Below the pieces are notes generated by a model. It did no database searches. It was not told the origin of the DNA and was given only the letters and a program-made list of their open reading frames with translations. The translations under genes were made by a program, and so were the position numbers. A stretch of DNA of 64,000 nucleotides. Source: JASBRS01 sp964496495 (lineage in GTDB: Bacteria > Deinococcota > Deinococci > Deinococcales > Trueperaceae). Below are positions 1-7,983 of the stretch, piece by piece. The stretch's first letter is position 1, and each line of letters opens with the position of its first letter. The stretch spans positions 1 to 64,000 of the forward strand of contig CAZBZU010000013.1 of the NCBI GenBank assembly GCA_964496495.1. The letters are read 5' to 3'.

Positions 1-59
<59 letters not shown>

Positions 60-167
60 ATGGGATGAGTTGTCGCCCGCCGAGACGGGCAAGGGAAAGG
101 ATAGTCGGCGCGGTGGCGGGGTGTCAAGAACGCGCGTGCGCGCCGGCTCGGACCCGCGCCGTTCCCC

Positions 168-1046
168 TCACAGCCGCTTCTCGAACCAGTGGTGCGCGTA
201 CGGCTCGCTGTTGAACGCCTCCACCTCACGGTAGCCGCTGCTGCGGTAGAGCGCCAGCGCCTCGGACAGGGACTCGTTGGTCTCCAGCTGCACGCGCGCC
301 GCGCCGTGGTCCCGCGCGAGATCCTCGAGCGCTTCGAGGATGCGCCGGCCGATGCCGAGGCCTCGGGCGTCGGGGTCGACCCACATACGCTTGATGTAGG
401 GGACCTCACCGCTGAGCAGGAGCCCGCCGCACCCCACGCTCTCGCCGTCCAGCCGGGCCAGGACGAAACGACCGAGCGGTGGGCTCATGTCCTGGGCGCT
501 CGTGCGGATGCTGCGCGACGGGTCGAACCCCGAAGGGAAGCGCTCCGCGAGCTCCTGGTAGTAGCGGGCCAGGCACTGCTGCGCCGCCGCGCTGCCCGCG
601 TCCGCCACCTCCACCTGCATGGCGCCCGCCCGCAGCAGGCGCTCGACGGTCCGCATGGCCTCCACCAGGCGCTGCCGGCGCTTGCCGTCGAGCGCCTCCA
701 GCTGCGCCGCGGCGGCCTCGTCGGAGAGCCGGTCGAGCGCCGCGTGCTCGCGCGCGCCGGCGGCCGTGAGCCGCGCCACCCGCACGCGGGCGTCCCGGCG
801 CGACCTTCCCAGGCTCACCAGCCCCTCGCCTTCCAGCGAGGCGAGCAGGCGGCTGAGGTAGCCGGAGTCGAGCCCGAGGCGGCCGCGTAGCTGGCGCACC
901 TCGGCGCCTTCGGGGCCGATCTCGAAGAGCAGCCTGGACGCGCCGAGGCTGCGCGGCCGGCCGAGGAAGGCCTCGTCGAGGGCGCCCACCCGCCGCGTGA
1001 CCGCGCGGTTGAAGCTGCGCACCTGCTGCAGGGTCTCCCGGTCCAT
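168..1046 (-). CDS. MarR-type regulator fused to a GNAT acetyltransferase
   Basis: The 292-aa protein has an N-terminal winged helix-turn-helix (about residues 35-100, with LDSGYLSRLLASLEGEGLV as recognition region) typical of MarR regulators. A GNAT domain follows (about 145-290), with the acetyl-CoA binding loop RGLGIGRR near residue 228 and a C-terminal ALYRSSGYRE segment. Such MarR-GNAT fusions are a known two-domain architecture; the acetylated substrate is unknown. The start codon lies 5 nt after a TAGAGT -10 box inside a perfect inverted repeat, so the mRNA is probably leaderless and autoregulated. It is divergent from the DinB-like gene. Confidence 0.88.
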   Translation of the reverse strand: MDRETLQQVRSFNRAVTRRVGALDEAFLGRPRSLGASRLLFEIGPEGAEVRQLRGRLGLDSGYLSRLLASLEGEGLVSLGRSRRDARVRVARLTAAGAREHAALDRLSDEAAAAQLEALDGKRRQRLVEAMRTVERLLRAGAMQVEVADAGSAAAQQCLARYYQELAERFPSGFDPSRSIRTSAQDMSPPLGRFVLARLDGESVGCGGLLLSGEVPYIKRMWVDPDARGLGIGRRILEALEDLARDHGAARVQLETNESLSEALALYRSSGYREVEAFNSEPYAHHWFEKRL

Positions 1047-1047
1047 A

Positions 1048-1063
1048 TCTGACTCTAGTCAGA
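1048..1063 (-). promoter_or_regulatory. Palindromic operator overlapping the -10 box of the MarR-GNAT gene
   Basis: TCTGACT-CT-AGTCAGA is a perfect 7-2-7 inverted repeat. On the minus strand it contains the putative -10 hexamer TAGAGT (1057-1052), 5 nt before the ATG at 1046. A repressor bound here would block RNA polymerase, as expected for MarR autoregulation. The binding protein is inferred from position only. Confidence 0.6.
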
Positions 1064-1142
1064 GATCCACCTCGCGTCAACCGCGCCGCGCCGGCGATGG
1101 CGGGCAGCAGCGGCCGGCGGCGCACCCGCCGCGGACCGCGCG

Positions 1143-1148
1143 TATGCT
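1143..1148 (+). promoter_or_regulatory. -10 box TATGCT of a leaderless-type promoter (DinB-like gene)
   Basis: TATGCT fits TANNNT and lies 5 nt before the ATG at 1154. There is no Shine-Dalgarno sequence, which suits a leaderless transcript. Confidence 0.45.
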
Positions 1149-1153
1149 CCGGC

Positions 1154-1654
1154 ATGAGCAGCGCAGACCTCCCGCCCCCCACCCACCTGGTGCGGCACCA
1201 GCTCGCCGCCCTGGCCTACCGCTTCCAGAAGGCGCTCAGGGGCGCCCCGCCGGCCTTCGCCGGCTTCGACGCGGGCGCGGGCGTGCGCCCGCCCGTGGCC
1301 ATCGTCCACCACATGAACGGCGTGCTCGGCTACCTGCGCGAGGTGCTCGCCGGCGAGCACGCGGGCGTGCGCCACCGGCACCCGCAGCTCGGCCTCGACG
1401 GCGAGGTCGCCGCGTTCCACGCCATGCTCGCTAGCCTCGACGCGCTGCTCGCCTCCCACCCGGACCTCCCCCTCGAGCGCCTCGAGCGCGGCCTGCAGGG
1501 CCCCATCTCCGACGCCATGACGCACGTCGGGCAACTGGCGATGCTCCGGCGCCTGGCCGGCTCGCCCGTCCACGCCGAGGACTTCTACCTCGCCGACGTG
1601 CGCGTGGGCCGGGTAGGTGCCGATCAGCCGCCGCCGCGCAGCCCCGACCCCTGA
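1154..1654 (+). CDS. DinB-like four-helix-bundle protein
   Basis: The 166-aa protein resembles the DinB/YfiT-like superfamily: amphipathic helices with IVHHMNGVLGYLREVL (His52/His53) and a later ISDAMTHVGQLAMLRRLAG helix (His124). These are where metal-binding histidines sit in the family, though the full triad is not clear. Members of the superfamily include thiol-S-transferases and damage-inducible proteins; substrate is unknown here. The start at ATG 1154 was chosen because it follows a TATGCT -10 box by 5 nt, whereas residues encoded upstream are Arg-rich and atypical. It is divergently oriented from the MarR-GNAT gene. Confidence 0.7.
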   Translation: MSSADLPPPTHLVRHQLAALAYRFQKALRGAPPAFAGFDAGAGVRPPVAIVHHMNGVLGYLREVLAGEHAGVRHRHPQLGLDGEVAAFHAMLASLDALLASHPDLPLERLERGLQGPISDAMTHVGQLAMLRRLAGSPVHAEDFYLADVRVGRVGADQPPPRSPDP

Positions 1655-1769
1655 GCCGCGGCGGAGCGTAGCGGCGGCGAAACCTAGCGCCGCCGCAGGC
1701 AACGCCCGCCCGCCCGCGGCAGGAGTATGGTGCGAACGCAAGCGTGCAACCTGCGAAGGGGGTGCGGCC

Positions 1770-3062
1770 ATGCGGCTGCGAATTGTGGTGGTTTCCGTCG
1801 TGGCACTCGCGCTGGTCATCACGCTGGCGGGCTGTAGCTCGGCCAGTCCGAAGGGGAGCCTGAAGGTCACGGTCTCCGGCCTGCCCGCCGGCGTGGACGC
1901 TCAGGTGAAGGTGACGGGCCCGGGCGGGTACGCCAAGACCGTCACCGGCACCACCACCTTGAGCGTGGCGCCCGGCAGCTACGCGGTGGCTGCCGACCCG
2001 GCACGTAACGGCGATGCCGTGGTGGCCACCCTGTACGCCGGCAGCGCCTCGCCAGCCTCGGTCACGGTGACGGCCAACGCCACCTCGTCGTCGAGCGCGA
2101 GCTACGCCCTGCGCACCGGCTCGGGCCACCTGTGGATCCCGATCTGGACCCCGGGGGGTTCCACGAACGAGGTCGAGGGTTACGCCGCCAGTGACCTCGC
2201 CAGCTCGGGATCGCCCAGCGCCGACGTGGCTCTGGCGACGAGCGCCAACCGCGGTGAGGCGGCTGTGGTGGACGGTGCGGGCAACCTCTGGGCGATCGAC
2301 CAGGGTGGCACCATCTTCCGCTTCGACGCGGCGCAGCTCGCCACCTCGGGCTCGCCCACGCCAAGCGTCACCATCGACGCCAGCGCCTACTCACGCCTCT
2401 ACGGGGCGGCGTTCGACGCCTCCGGCGACCTGTGGACCTGCGCGCTGGACAGCAATGAGCTGATCATGTTCACGCCCGCGCAGCTCGCCGCCGGCGGCAC
2501 GGTGACGCCCGCGGTCGTCATCAGCGCCAACGGTCCCAGCCTGGTGAAGCCGTACGCCCTGGCGTTCGACGCCGGCGGGAACTTGTGGGTAGCCAACCTC
2601 ACCGGAAGCGCCGTCGTGGAGTTCACGCCCTCGCAGCTCGCCTCCAGCGGCAGCCCCGCGCAGAGCGTGAGGCTCGGCGCCGCCACGGGCGGCATCTCCG
2701 AGCCCGACGGCCTGGCCTTCGACGCCGCCGGCAACCTCTGGGTCGCCAACCTCGACGGCAGCGTCGAGCGCTTCGACGCCAGCCAGCTGACGAGCTCGGG
2801 GCACCCCGTGGCCGCGGCCGTCATCGGCGCCGCCGCCGGGACGAACCCGGCCGGCGTGGCGATCGACGCCAGCGGGGCCCTCTGGGTGCTCGACGAGAAC
2901 GGCGGCTCCCCGGCGATCCTGCGGCGCTTCACCAGCCCCGACAGCCTCAGCGGCAGCGTGTCGCCGTCCCCCGACGTCACCCTCACCGGACTGGGCGAGG
3001 TCGATGGGGGCGACCTGGCGTTCGACCCGCCACCCGCAGGACTGCCGATCAACACGCCCTGA
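1770..3062 (+). CDS. Exported lipoprotein with NHL-like beta-propeller repeats
   Basis: The 430-aa protein starts at ATG 1770, preceded by a GAAGGGGG ribosome site. A lipoprotein signal peptide ends in the lipobox LAGC (Cys about residue 21). After a short beta-rich domain (about 25-115) come repeated blocks of the form AFDASGDLWTC, AFDAGGNLWVAN, AFDAAGNLWVAN and AIDASGALWVLD, each followed by ASGSP-like linkers, as in NHL/SMP-30-type propellers. The C-terminus is GGDLAFDPPPAGLPINTP. It is likely cell-surface anchored; ligand or role is unknown. The last 55 bp are repeated after the adjacent assembly gap. Confidence 0.8.
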   Translation: MRLRIVVVSVVALALVITLAGCSSASPKGSLKVTVSGLPAGVDAQVKVTGPGGYAKTVTGTTTLSVAPGSYAVAADPARNGDAVVATLYAGSASPASVTVTANATSSSSASYALRTGSGHLWIPIWTPGGSTNEVEGYAASDLASSGSPSADVALATSANRGEAAVVDGAGNLWAIDQGGTIFRFDAAQLATSGSPTPSVTIDASAYSRLYGAAFDASGDLWTCALDSNELIMFTPAQLAAGGTVTPAVVISANGPSLVKPYALAFDAGGNLWVANLTGSAVVEFTPSQLASSGSPAQSVRLGAATGGISEPDGLAFDAAGNLWVANLDGSVERFDASQLTSSGHPVAAAVIGAAAGTNPAGVAIDASGALWVLDENGGSPAILRRFTSPDSLSGSVSPSPDVTLTGLGEVDGGDLAFDPPPAGLPINTP

Positions 3063-3065
3063 GCG
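3011..3065 (+). repeat. 55-bp exact duplicate, copy 1 (contig end)
   Basis: These 55 bases, the last codons and stop of the NHL-like gene, recur exactly at 3166-3220 on the other side of the N run. This looks like the overlap of two contig ends, not a biological repeat. Confidence 0.85.
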
Positions 3066-3165
3066 NNNNNNNNNNNNNNNNNNNNNNNNNNNNNNNNNNN
3101 NNNNNNNNNNNNNNNNNNNNNNNNNNNNNNNNNNNNNNNNNNNNNNNNNNNNNNNNNNNNNNNNN
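3066..3165. other. 100-N scaffold gap, probably artificial
   Basis: Exactly 100 Ns separate two identical 55-bp flanks. The flanks suggest the contigs really overlap and no sequence is missing here. Confidence 0.95.
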
Positions 3166-3220
3166 CGACCTGGCGTTCGACCCGCCACCCGCAGGACTGC
3201 CGATCAACACGCCCTGAGCG
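3166..3220 (+). repeat. 55-bp exact duplicate, copy 2 (contig start)
   Basis: It is identical to 3011-3065. Merging the two copies would remove the gap and leave the NHL-like gene intact with a normal downstream region. Confidence 0.85.
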
Positions 3221-3343
3221 CTCGCCGGGGCGGGGGCGTTCCCGGCACGCGCGCGTCGGCGCCCGCCCGCCTCAGGGCGGGCGCCCTGCTGCCGTGGCGC
3301 GCCGAGCCATCCATCGGCTTCCGGCGCAGGGGCATCCCGGCTC

Positions 3344-3372
3344 TTGACATTAACTGTCATTAACATCATACT
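3344..3372 (+). promoter_or_regulatory. Promoter and operator of the MFS exporter gene
   Basis: A consensus -35 TTGACA (3344-3349) and a -10 CATACT (3367-3372) are 17 nt apart in an AT-rich island. The -35 overlaps the palindrome TGACA-TTAAC-TGTCA (3345-3359). CATTAAC occurs twice exactly 10 bp apart (3348-3354, 3358-3364). This layout suits repression, plausibly by the TetR regulator encoded just downstream; that link is inference. Confidence 0.65.
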
Positions 3373-3409
3373 TCTAATTGCCTGAATTTCTTATTTGGCG
3401 GTGAATGTC

Positions 3410-4966
3410 ATGAACACCTCGAACGGCACGACAACCAGCTCCCGCAAGTGGTGGGCGCTCGGCGCCCTCACCCTCAGCGTCCTCGCCATCGGCATGGACG
3501 CCACCATCCTCAGCGTCGCCCTGCCCACGCTCGCCACCGCGCTCCAGGCCAGCGAGTCCGACCTGCAGTGGTTCATCGCCGGCTACATGCTCGTCCTCGC
3601 CGCGGCCATGCTGCCGGCCGGCCTGCTCGGCGACCGCTACGGCCGCAAGCGGGTGATGCTCGGCTCCCTCGCCCTCTTCGCCGCGGGCTCGGCGGCCTGC
3701 GCCGTGGCGCCGTCTCCTGCCGCCTTCATCGCGGCCAGAGCCGTGCTCGGCGCGGCCGGGGCCGGGGTCATCGTCATGGCGCTCTCCGCCCTCACCGTGC
3801 TCTTCAGCGAGGAGGAGCGCCCACGCGCGGTCGGGGTGTGGGCCGCGGCCAACTTCCTCGCGCTGCCCATCGGCCCGCTGCTGGGCGGTTGGCTGCTGAC
3901 CCACGCCTGGTGGGGCTGGGTGTTCCTCATCAACATTCCCGTCGCGCTGCTGGGCCTGGTGGCGGGCCTGGCGCTGGTGCCCGAGTCGCGCGCTCAGCGC
4001 CGGCCCGGCATCGACACGCTGGGCATCCTCGCCTCCACCGCCGGCCTGGCCGCCCTCACCTACGGCCTCATCGAGGCAGGCCGCCGCGGCTGGGGCACCG
4101 CCGGCGCGCTCGTCCCCATGCTGGCCGGGCTGCTGGGGCTGGCGGGGTTCTGGCTGTGGGAGCAACGGCTCACCCGCCGCCCGTCCGGCGAGCCGCTGGT
4201 GGACGTGCGCCTGTTCCGCTCGCGGTCGTTCCGCTGGGGCGTGCTGCTGCAGGCCGTCGGGGTGCTCGCCATGCTGGGCGCGCTGTTCATCCTGCCCCAG
4301 TACTTCCAGGCCGTGCTGGGCACGGACGCCATGGGCTCCGGGCTGCGCCTGCTGCCCCTCATCCTCGGTCTGGTGGTGGGCGCGGTGCCGGCCGACCGCA
4401 TCGCCGCGCGCCTCGGCGCCAAGGCCGCCTGCGCCTCGGGCTTCACGCTGCTCACGGCCGGGCTGGCGCTCGGGGCGACCACCGCGCTCGGCTCGAGCTT
4501 CACCTTCGTCGCCGTGTGGATGGCCCTGGTCGGCGCCGGCATGGGTCTCGCCATGGCCACCGCCGCCTCCGCCGCGCTCGCCGATCTCCACGAGGAGAAC
4601 AGCGGCATCGGCTCCGCGGTGCTGCAGGCCGTCAACAAGCTCGGCGGGCCGCTCGGGTCCGCCATCCTGGGCAGCGCCCTCACCGCCGGCTACCTCGCGC
4701 GCCTCCAGCTCCCCGGCCTGCCCGCGGCCGCGGCCGGCGCGGCGCGCCAGAGCGTCTTCGCCGGCATCGCCGTGGCCCGGCAGGCAGGCTCGGCCTCCCT
4801 CCTGCACGGCGTGCAGAGCGCCTTCGTGCACGGCATGGACGTCGCCTTGCTGCTCTCCGCGGGCATCGCCGTGCTCGGCATCGCCCTGACGCTGGCCTTC
4901 CTGCCCGCCCGGGCAGCCGGCGCGGCCGGCGCCCACGGCGCCCGCCCGCTGCAGGCGGGGCGCTGA
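3410..4966 (+). CDS. MFS drug exporter, DHA2 (EmrB/QacA) type
   Basis: The 518-aa, very hydrophobic protein has about 14 membrane segments. It shows the DHA2 features: an early acidic residue in SVLAIGMDATILSVALPTLA, motif A as GLLGDRYGRKRVML (about residues 70-85) and a motif-C-like GPLLGGWLL. The family exports drugs or other small amphiphiles by proton antiport across the inner membrane; the substrate cannot be read from sequence. ATG 3410 is preferred over TTG 3395 because GGCGGTGA (3397-3404) gives a well-spaced ribosome site. A TetR gene follows in the same direction, a common exporter-repressor pairing. Confidence 0.88.
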   Translation: MNTSNGTTTSSRKWWALGALTLSVLAIGMDATILSVALPTLATALQASESDLQWFIAGYMLVLAAAMLPAGLLGDRYGRKRVMLGSLALFAAGSAACAVAPSPAAFIAARAVLGAAGAGVIVMALSALTVLFSEEERPRAVGVWAAANFLALPIGPLLGGWLLTHAWWGWVFLINIPVALLGLVAGLALVPESRAQRRPGIDTLGILASTAGLAALTYGLIEAGRRGWGTAGALVPMLAGLLGLAGFWLWEQRLTRRPSGEPLVDVRLFRSRSFRWGVLLQAVGVLAMLGALFILPQYFQAVLGTDAMGSGLRLLPLILGLVVGAVPADRIAARLGAKAACASGFTLLTAGLALGATTALGSSFTFVAVWMALVGAGMGLAMATAASAALADLHEENSGIGSAVLQAVNKLGGPLGSAILGSALTAGYLARLQLPGLPAAAAGAARQSVFAGIAVARQAGSASLLHGVQSAFVHGMDVALLLSAGIAVLGIALTLAFLPARAAGAAGAHGARPLQAGR

Positions 4967-5040
4967 CGCGCGCCGTCCCGCCACCGCCCGCCGTGAGGCC
5001 CCCGGCCGCGCTCCGGCGGCCGCCGCCTCCCGCGCCACCG

Positions 5041-5046
5041 TAGAAT
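5041..5046 (+). promoter_or_regulatory. -10 box TAGAAT of a leaderless-type promoter (TetR gene)
   Basis: TAGAAT (5 of 6 to consensus) lies 8 nt before the ATG at 5055, so transcription would start at or next to the start codon. Confidence 0.5.
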
Positions 5047-5054
5047 CGGGTGAG

Positions 5055-5663
5055 ATGAGCCCGTCAGACGCGGAGGACCCGCCGAGACCCAGCCTTCGGG
5101 AACGCAAGAAGGCCAAGACCCGAACGTCCATCCAGCGCCACGCGCTGAGGCTGTTCCGGGCCCAGGGCTTCGACGAAACCACGGTCGAGCAGATCGCCGA
5201 CGCGGCAGAGGTGTCCCCCAGCACCTTCTTCCGCTACTTCCCCACCAAGGAAGACGTCGTCCTCTACGACGATCTCGACCCCGTGGGCATCGCCGCCATC
5301 AAGGCGCAGCCGGCCGGCGTGCCGCCCCTCACCGCCGTGCGCAACGCGCTCCGCACGGTCTTCGATCAGCTCGCCGGTGAGGAGCGCGCGCAGGCGGAGG
5401 ACCGCCTCTACCTCTTCCGCACCGTGCCCGAGGTGCGCGCCCGCGCCCTCGAACAGTTCCTCAGCGAGCTCCAGAACCTCGCCGATCTCATCGCGGAGCG
5501 CGTCGGACGCTCCACCAGCGACTTCGCCGTGCGCGTGTTCGCGGGAGCCATCGTCGGGGTGGGGTTCGCCGTGCTGATGCAGGTCATCGACGACCCCGAT
5601 GCCGACTTCGTGGAGCTGATCGACCAGGGCCTCGTCCAGCTCGAGGGCGGCCTGACACTGTAG
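5055..5663 (+). CDS. TetR/AcrR family transcriptional regulator
   Basis: The 202-aa protein has an N-terminal TetR helix-turn-helix (about residues 14-60). TTVEQIADAAEVSPSTFFRY is the recognition region, followed by FPTKEDVVLYDDLDP as in the RutR/AcrR-like subgroup. The C-terminal helical ligand domain is unassigned. It follows the MFS exporter by 88 nt and may repress it through the palindrome at 3345-3359. It appears to have its own near-leaderless promoter, so it can be made independently of the exporter. Confidence 0.87.
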   Translation: MSPSDAEDPPRPSLRERKKAKTRTSIQRHALRLFRAQGFDETTVEQIADAAEVSPSTFFRYFPTKEDVVLYDDLDPVGIAAIKAQPAGVPPLTAVRNALRTVFDQLAGEERAQAEDRLYLFRTVPEVRARALEQFLSELQNLADLIAERVGRSTSDFAVRVFAGAIVGVGFAVLMQVIDDPDADFVELIDQGLVQLEGGLTL

Positions 5664-5680
5664 GACCGGCCGCGCCGGCA

Positions 5681-5755
5681 GCGGCGCGCCGCGCCGCCTC
5701 CGGGCTGGGGCCGTCGTAGACGCAGAACGTCTTGCGCTTGTCCTCGCTGACGTAG
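5681..5755 (-). pseudogene. Broken fragment of the DUF4242 gene (75-bp partial duplicate)
   Basis: These 75 bp match 10080-10154 with a single mismatch and in the same orientation. On the minus strand they still read YVSEDKRKTFCVYDGPSPEA, the conserved centre of the DUF4242 protein encoded at 10010-10282. There is no start codon, N-terminus or matching C-terminus around it, so it is a remnant of a recent partial duplication. Confidence 0.8.
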
Positions 5756-5777
5756 TCCCACGATGGTCGCCAGGTAC

Positions 5778-6971
5778 TCAGTCGAGCGGCCCCGGCCCGG
5801 TGATCACCTGCACCGGCACGCTGCTGTAGCCGGCGGCGGGGGTGCCGTCGCCGAGCTCTGCATCGGCGTTGGAGCCCCAGGCCCAGGCGCTGCCGTCGCC
5901 CTCCAGGGCCACCGAGTGCCCGCCGTACGTGGTGGGCCCACCGCCCGCGGCGATGGCGGTGACGCCCGTCAGGCCCGTGACCTGCACGGGGGTGTGGCGC
6001 TCGCTGGTGCTGTTGTCGCCGAGCTGGCCGAGGTCGTTCGCGCCCCACGCCCACACCGTGCCGTCGCCCTTCAGCGCCAGCGAGTGCCCGCCGTAGACGG
6101 TTGGCCCGCCGCCTGCCGCGATGGCGACGACGCCCGTCAAGCCGGAGACGGTGACGGGCGCGTTGCGGTCGCTGGTGGAGCCGTCGCCGAGCTGGCCGTG
6201 GTTGTTGAACCCCCAGGCCCGCACGGTGCCGTCGCTCAGGAGCGCCAGCGAGTGGCCGCAGTTCGCGGCGATGGCGGTGACACCCGTCAAGCCCCGCACC
6301 CGAACCGGGGTGGGGCTGTCGTTGTTGTCGCCGTCGCCGAGCTGCCCGTCGCCGTTCAGGCCCCACGCCCAGACCGTGCCGTCACTCTCGAGCGCCAGGG
6401 CGTACCCGCTGCCGGCGGCGATGGCGGTGACGCCGCTCAGCCCCGCCACCTGCACGGGGCTGCTGTTGACGGCGGTGCCGTCGTCGCCCCACTGCCAGAC
6501 GGTGCCGTCGCTGCCGAGGGCGTACGAGCCGTTGCCCCCGGCCGCGACGGCGGCGACGTCCGGCAGGCCGGCGACCTGCAGGGGCGCGCTGGTGTAGCCG
6601 GAGCCGCCGTCGCCTAGCTGCCCGGAGTCGTCGTAACCCCAGGCCCACACGCTGCCGCCTTCCTCGAGCGCCAGCGAGTGACCGGCGCCCGCGGAGATGG
6701 CGACGATGTTGCTGAGGCCGGGGACGCGCACCGGGAAGCTGCTGGTGCTGCCGGCAGCGTCGGGGCCGAGCTGGCCGTAGCGGTCGTCGCCCCAGGCCCA
6801 GACGCTGCCGTCGCTGCTCCTGAGCGCGAGCGAGTGGAACCAGCCGGCGGCGATGGCGGGCGACGGGGTGGGGGCGCCGGGCGGCGCGCCCACCGTGGCA
6901 CCCACCTTGGCGCACGCCGCCAGCATGGCGGCGAGGCCGGCGATCACGATGAGCCCGGTGGTGCGCTTCAT
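5778..6971 (-). CDS. Exported lipoprotein with seven RCC1-type beta-propeller repeats
   Basis: The 397-aa protein has a lipoprotein signal ending LAAC (Cys about residue 20). It then has seven repeats of about 50 residues, each with GHSLAL...DGTVWAWG...GQLGDG and SPVQVxGLxGVTAIAAG, the signature of RCC1-like seven-bladed propellers. Bacterial members are extracellular binding proteins of mostly unknown ligand. GGGAGG lies 3-8 nt before the ATG. It is one of three exported repeat proteins within 8 kb (with the NHL-like lipoprotein and the beta-helix protein). Confidence 0.9.
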   Translation of the reverse strand: MKRTTGLIVIAGLAAMLAACAKVGATVGAPPGAPTPSPAIAAGWFHSLALRSSDGSVWAWGDDRYGQLGPDAAGSTSSFPVRVPGLSNIVAISAGAGHSLALEEGGSVWAWGYDDSGQLGDGGSGYTSAPLQVAGLPDVAAVAAGGNGSYALGSDGTVWQWGDDGTAVNSSPVQVAGLSGVTAIAAGSGYALALESDGTVWAWGLNGDGQLGDGDNNDSPTPVRVRGLTGVTAIAANCGHSLALLSDGTVRAWGFNNHGQLGDGSTSDRNAPVTVSGLTGVVAIAAGGGPTVYGGHSLALKGDGTVWAWGANDLGQLGDNSTSERHTPVQVTGLTGVTAIAAGGGPTTYGGHSVALEGDGSAWAWGSNADAELGDGTPAAGYSSVPVQVITGPGPLD

Positions 6972-7164
6972 GAAACCTCCCTCGGCCCGAAGCGAGCCCG
7001 ACCAGCGGCACCTGGCGTCCCGACTCGATTGCGGCTGGCTCTTCGCTCGCCACTATGCACCCGCGTCCGGTCGGCCGGCCGAAAGTCGGAGCTGAGGTGT
7101 GGCGCCTTGCGCCGCCGACCAGCCGGTCAGGGTCCTGGCGGCGTCCGGTAAGCTGAGCACCACC

Positions 7165-7983
7165 ATGCCCACCGCCCCCATCAACGGCACCACTCTGTAC
7201 TTCCGGACGGCCGGCGAGGGCTACCCCCTGCTGGCGATGCACGGCGGGTTGGGCCTCGACCACCACGAGTTGACGCCCGGGCTCGACCCGCTGGCGGACA
7301 CCTTCCAGCTCGTCTACTACGACCACCGCGGCAACGGCGCCTCCGGCCGTCCGCCCCGCGAGACGCTCACGCACGCGCAGCTCGCCGACGACGCGGCGGC
7401 GCTGGCGAGCCACCTCGGTCACGAGAAGGTCGCCGTGCTGGGCTTCTCCTACGGCGGCTTCATCGCGCTGGAGTTCGCGCTGCGTCACCCCGGGCGCCTC
7501 AGCCACCTCATCCTGATGGGCACGGCGCCCACGCTGGCGCCAGGCGGCGACGTTCTCGCCAACGCGAAGCGCATGGGCGCGACCCCTGCGCAGCTGGCGG
7601 CCCTCGAATCGGAGGCCGAGGCCGACAACGACGAGGCCTTCGGCGAGCTCGTCCGAACGGAGTGGCCGCTCTACTTCCACGCCTACCTCCCGGCGTACGC
7701 CCGCCTCCTCGACGACGTCGTCTACTCGGTCCAGGGCCAGCCGCCCGCGGCCGAGACCGCCGCCTACGACGTCACCGCCCGCCTGGGCGAGATCACGGCC
7801 CCGACCCTGGTCCTGGCGGGACGAAGCGATTTCGTGTGCCCGCCGTCGCAGGCCGAGACTCTGGCGCGCGGCATCCCCGGCGCGGAGCTGCGTGTCTTCG
7901 AGAAGAGCGGGCACATGCCTTTCGTGGAGGAGCCTGAGGCCACCTTCACCGCCGTGCGGGACTGGTTCGCGCGGCACCGCTGA
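7165..7983 (+). CDS. Alpha/beta hydrolase (proline iminopeptidase-like fold)
   Basis: The 272-aa protein has an oxyanion-hole HGG at residues 26-28, a nucleophile elbow GFSYGG with Ser95, Asp222 in GRSDFVCPP and His250 in SGHMPF. This is a complete catalytic triad of the alpha/beta hydrolase fold. YYDHRGNGASGRP after strand 4 is typical of proline iminopeptidase and related hydrolases, but the substrate is unknown. ATG 7165 was chosen because homology starts there; TAAGCT (7148-7153) may be its -10. Oddly, the TGA at 7981 is followed in frame by 24 codons ending in the same tail motif as the NHL-like lipoprotein. Confidence 0.87.
   Translation: MPTAPINGTTLYFRTAGEGYPLLAMHGGLGLDHHELTPGLDPLADTFQLVYYDHRGNGASGRPPRETLTHAQLADDAAALASHLGHEKVAVLGFSYGGFIALEFALRHPGRLSHLILMGTAPTLAPGGDVLANAKRMGATPAQLAALESEAEADNDEAFGELVRTEWPLYFHAYLPAYARLLDDVVYSVQGQPPAAETAAYDVTARLGEITAPTLVLAGRSDFVCPPSQAETLARGIPGAELRVFEKSGHMPFVEEPEATFTAVRDWFARHR

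Noticed and set aside
3049..3369. Tandem duplication of the NHL-like protein C-terminus
   Set aside because: The two copies flank exactly 100 Ns and are each 55 bp, which is better explained as a contig overlap.
3374..5224. Minus-strand 616-codon frame opposite the MFS exporter
   Set aside because: Gln/His/Arg/Gly-rich antisense shadow of a clear 14-helix transporter; no ribosome site or family features.
5681..5755. Small RNA or insertion sequence end shared by two loci
   Set aside because: The shared segment reads as the centre of the DUF4242 protein in frame at both places, with no terminal repeats, so a gene-fragment duplication fits better.
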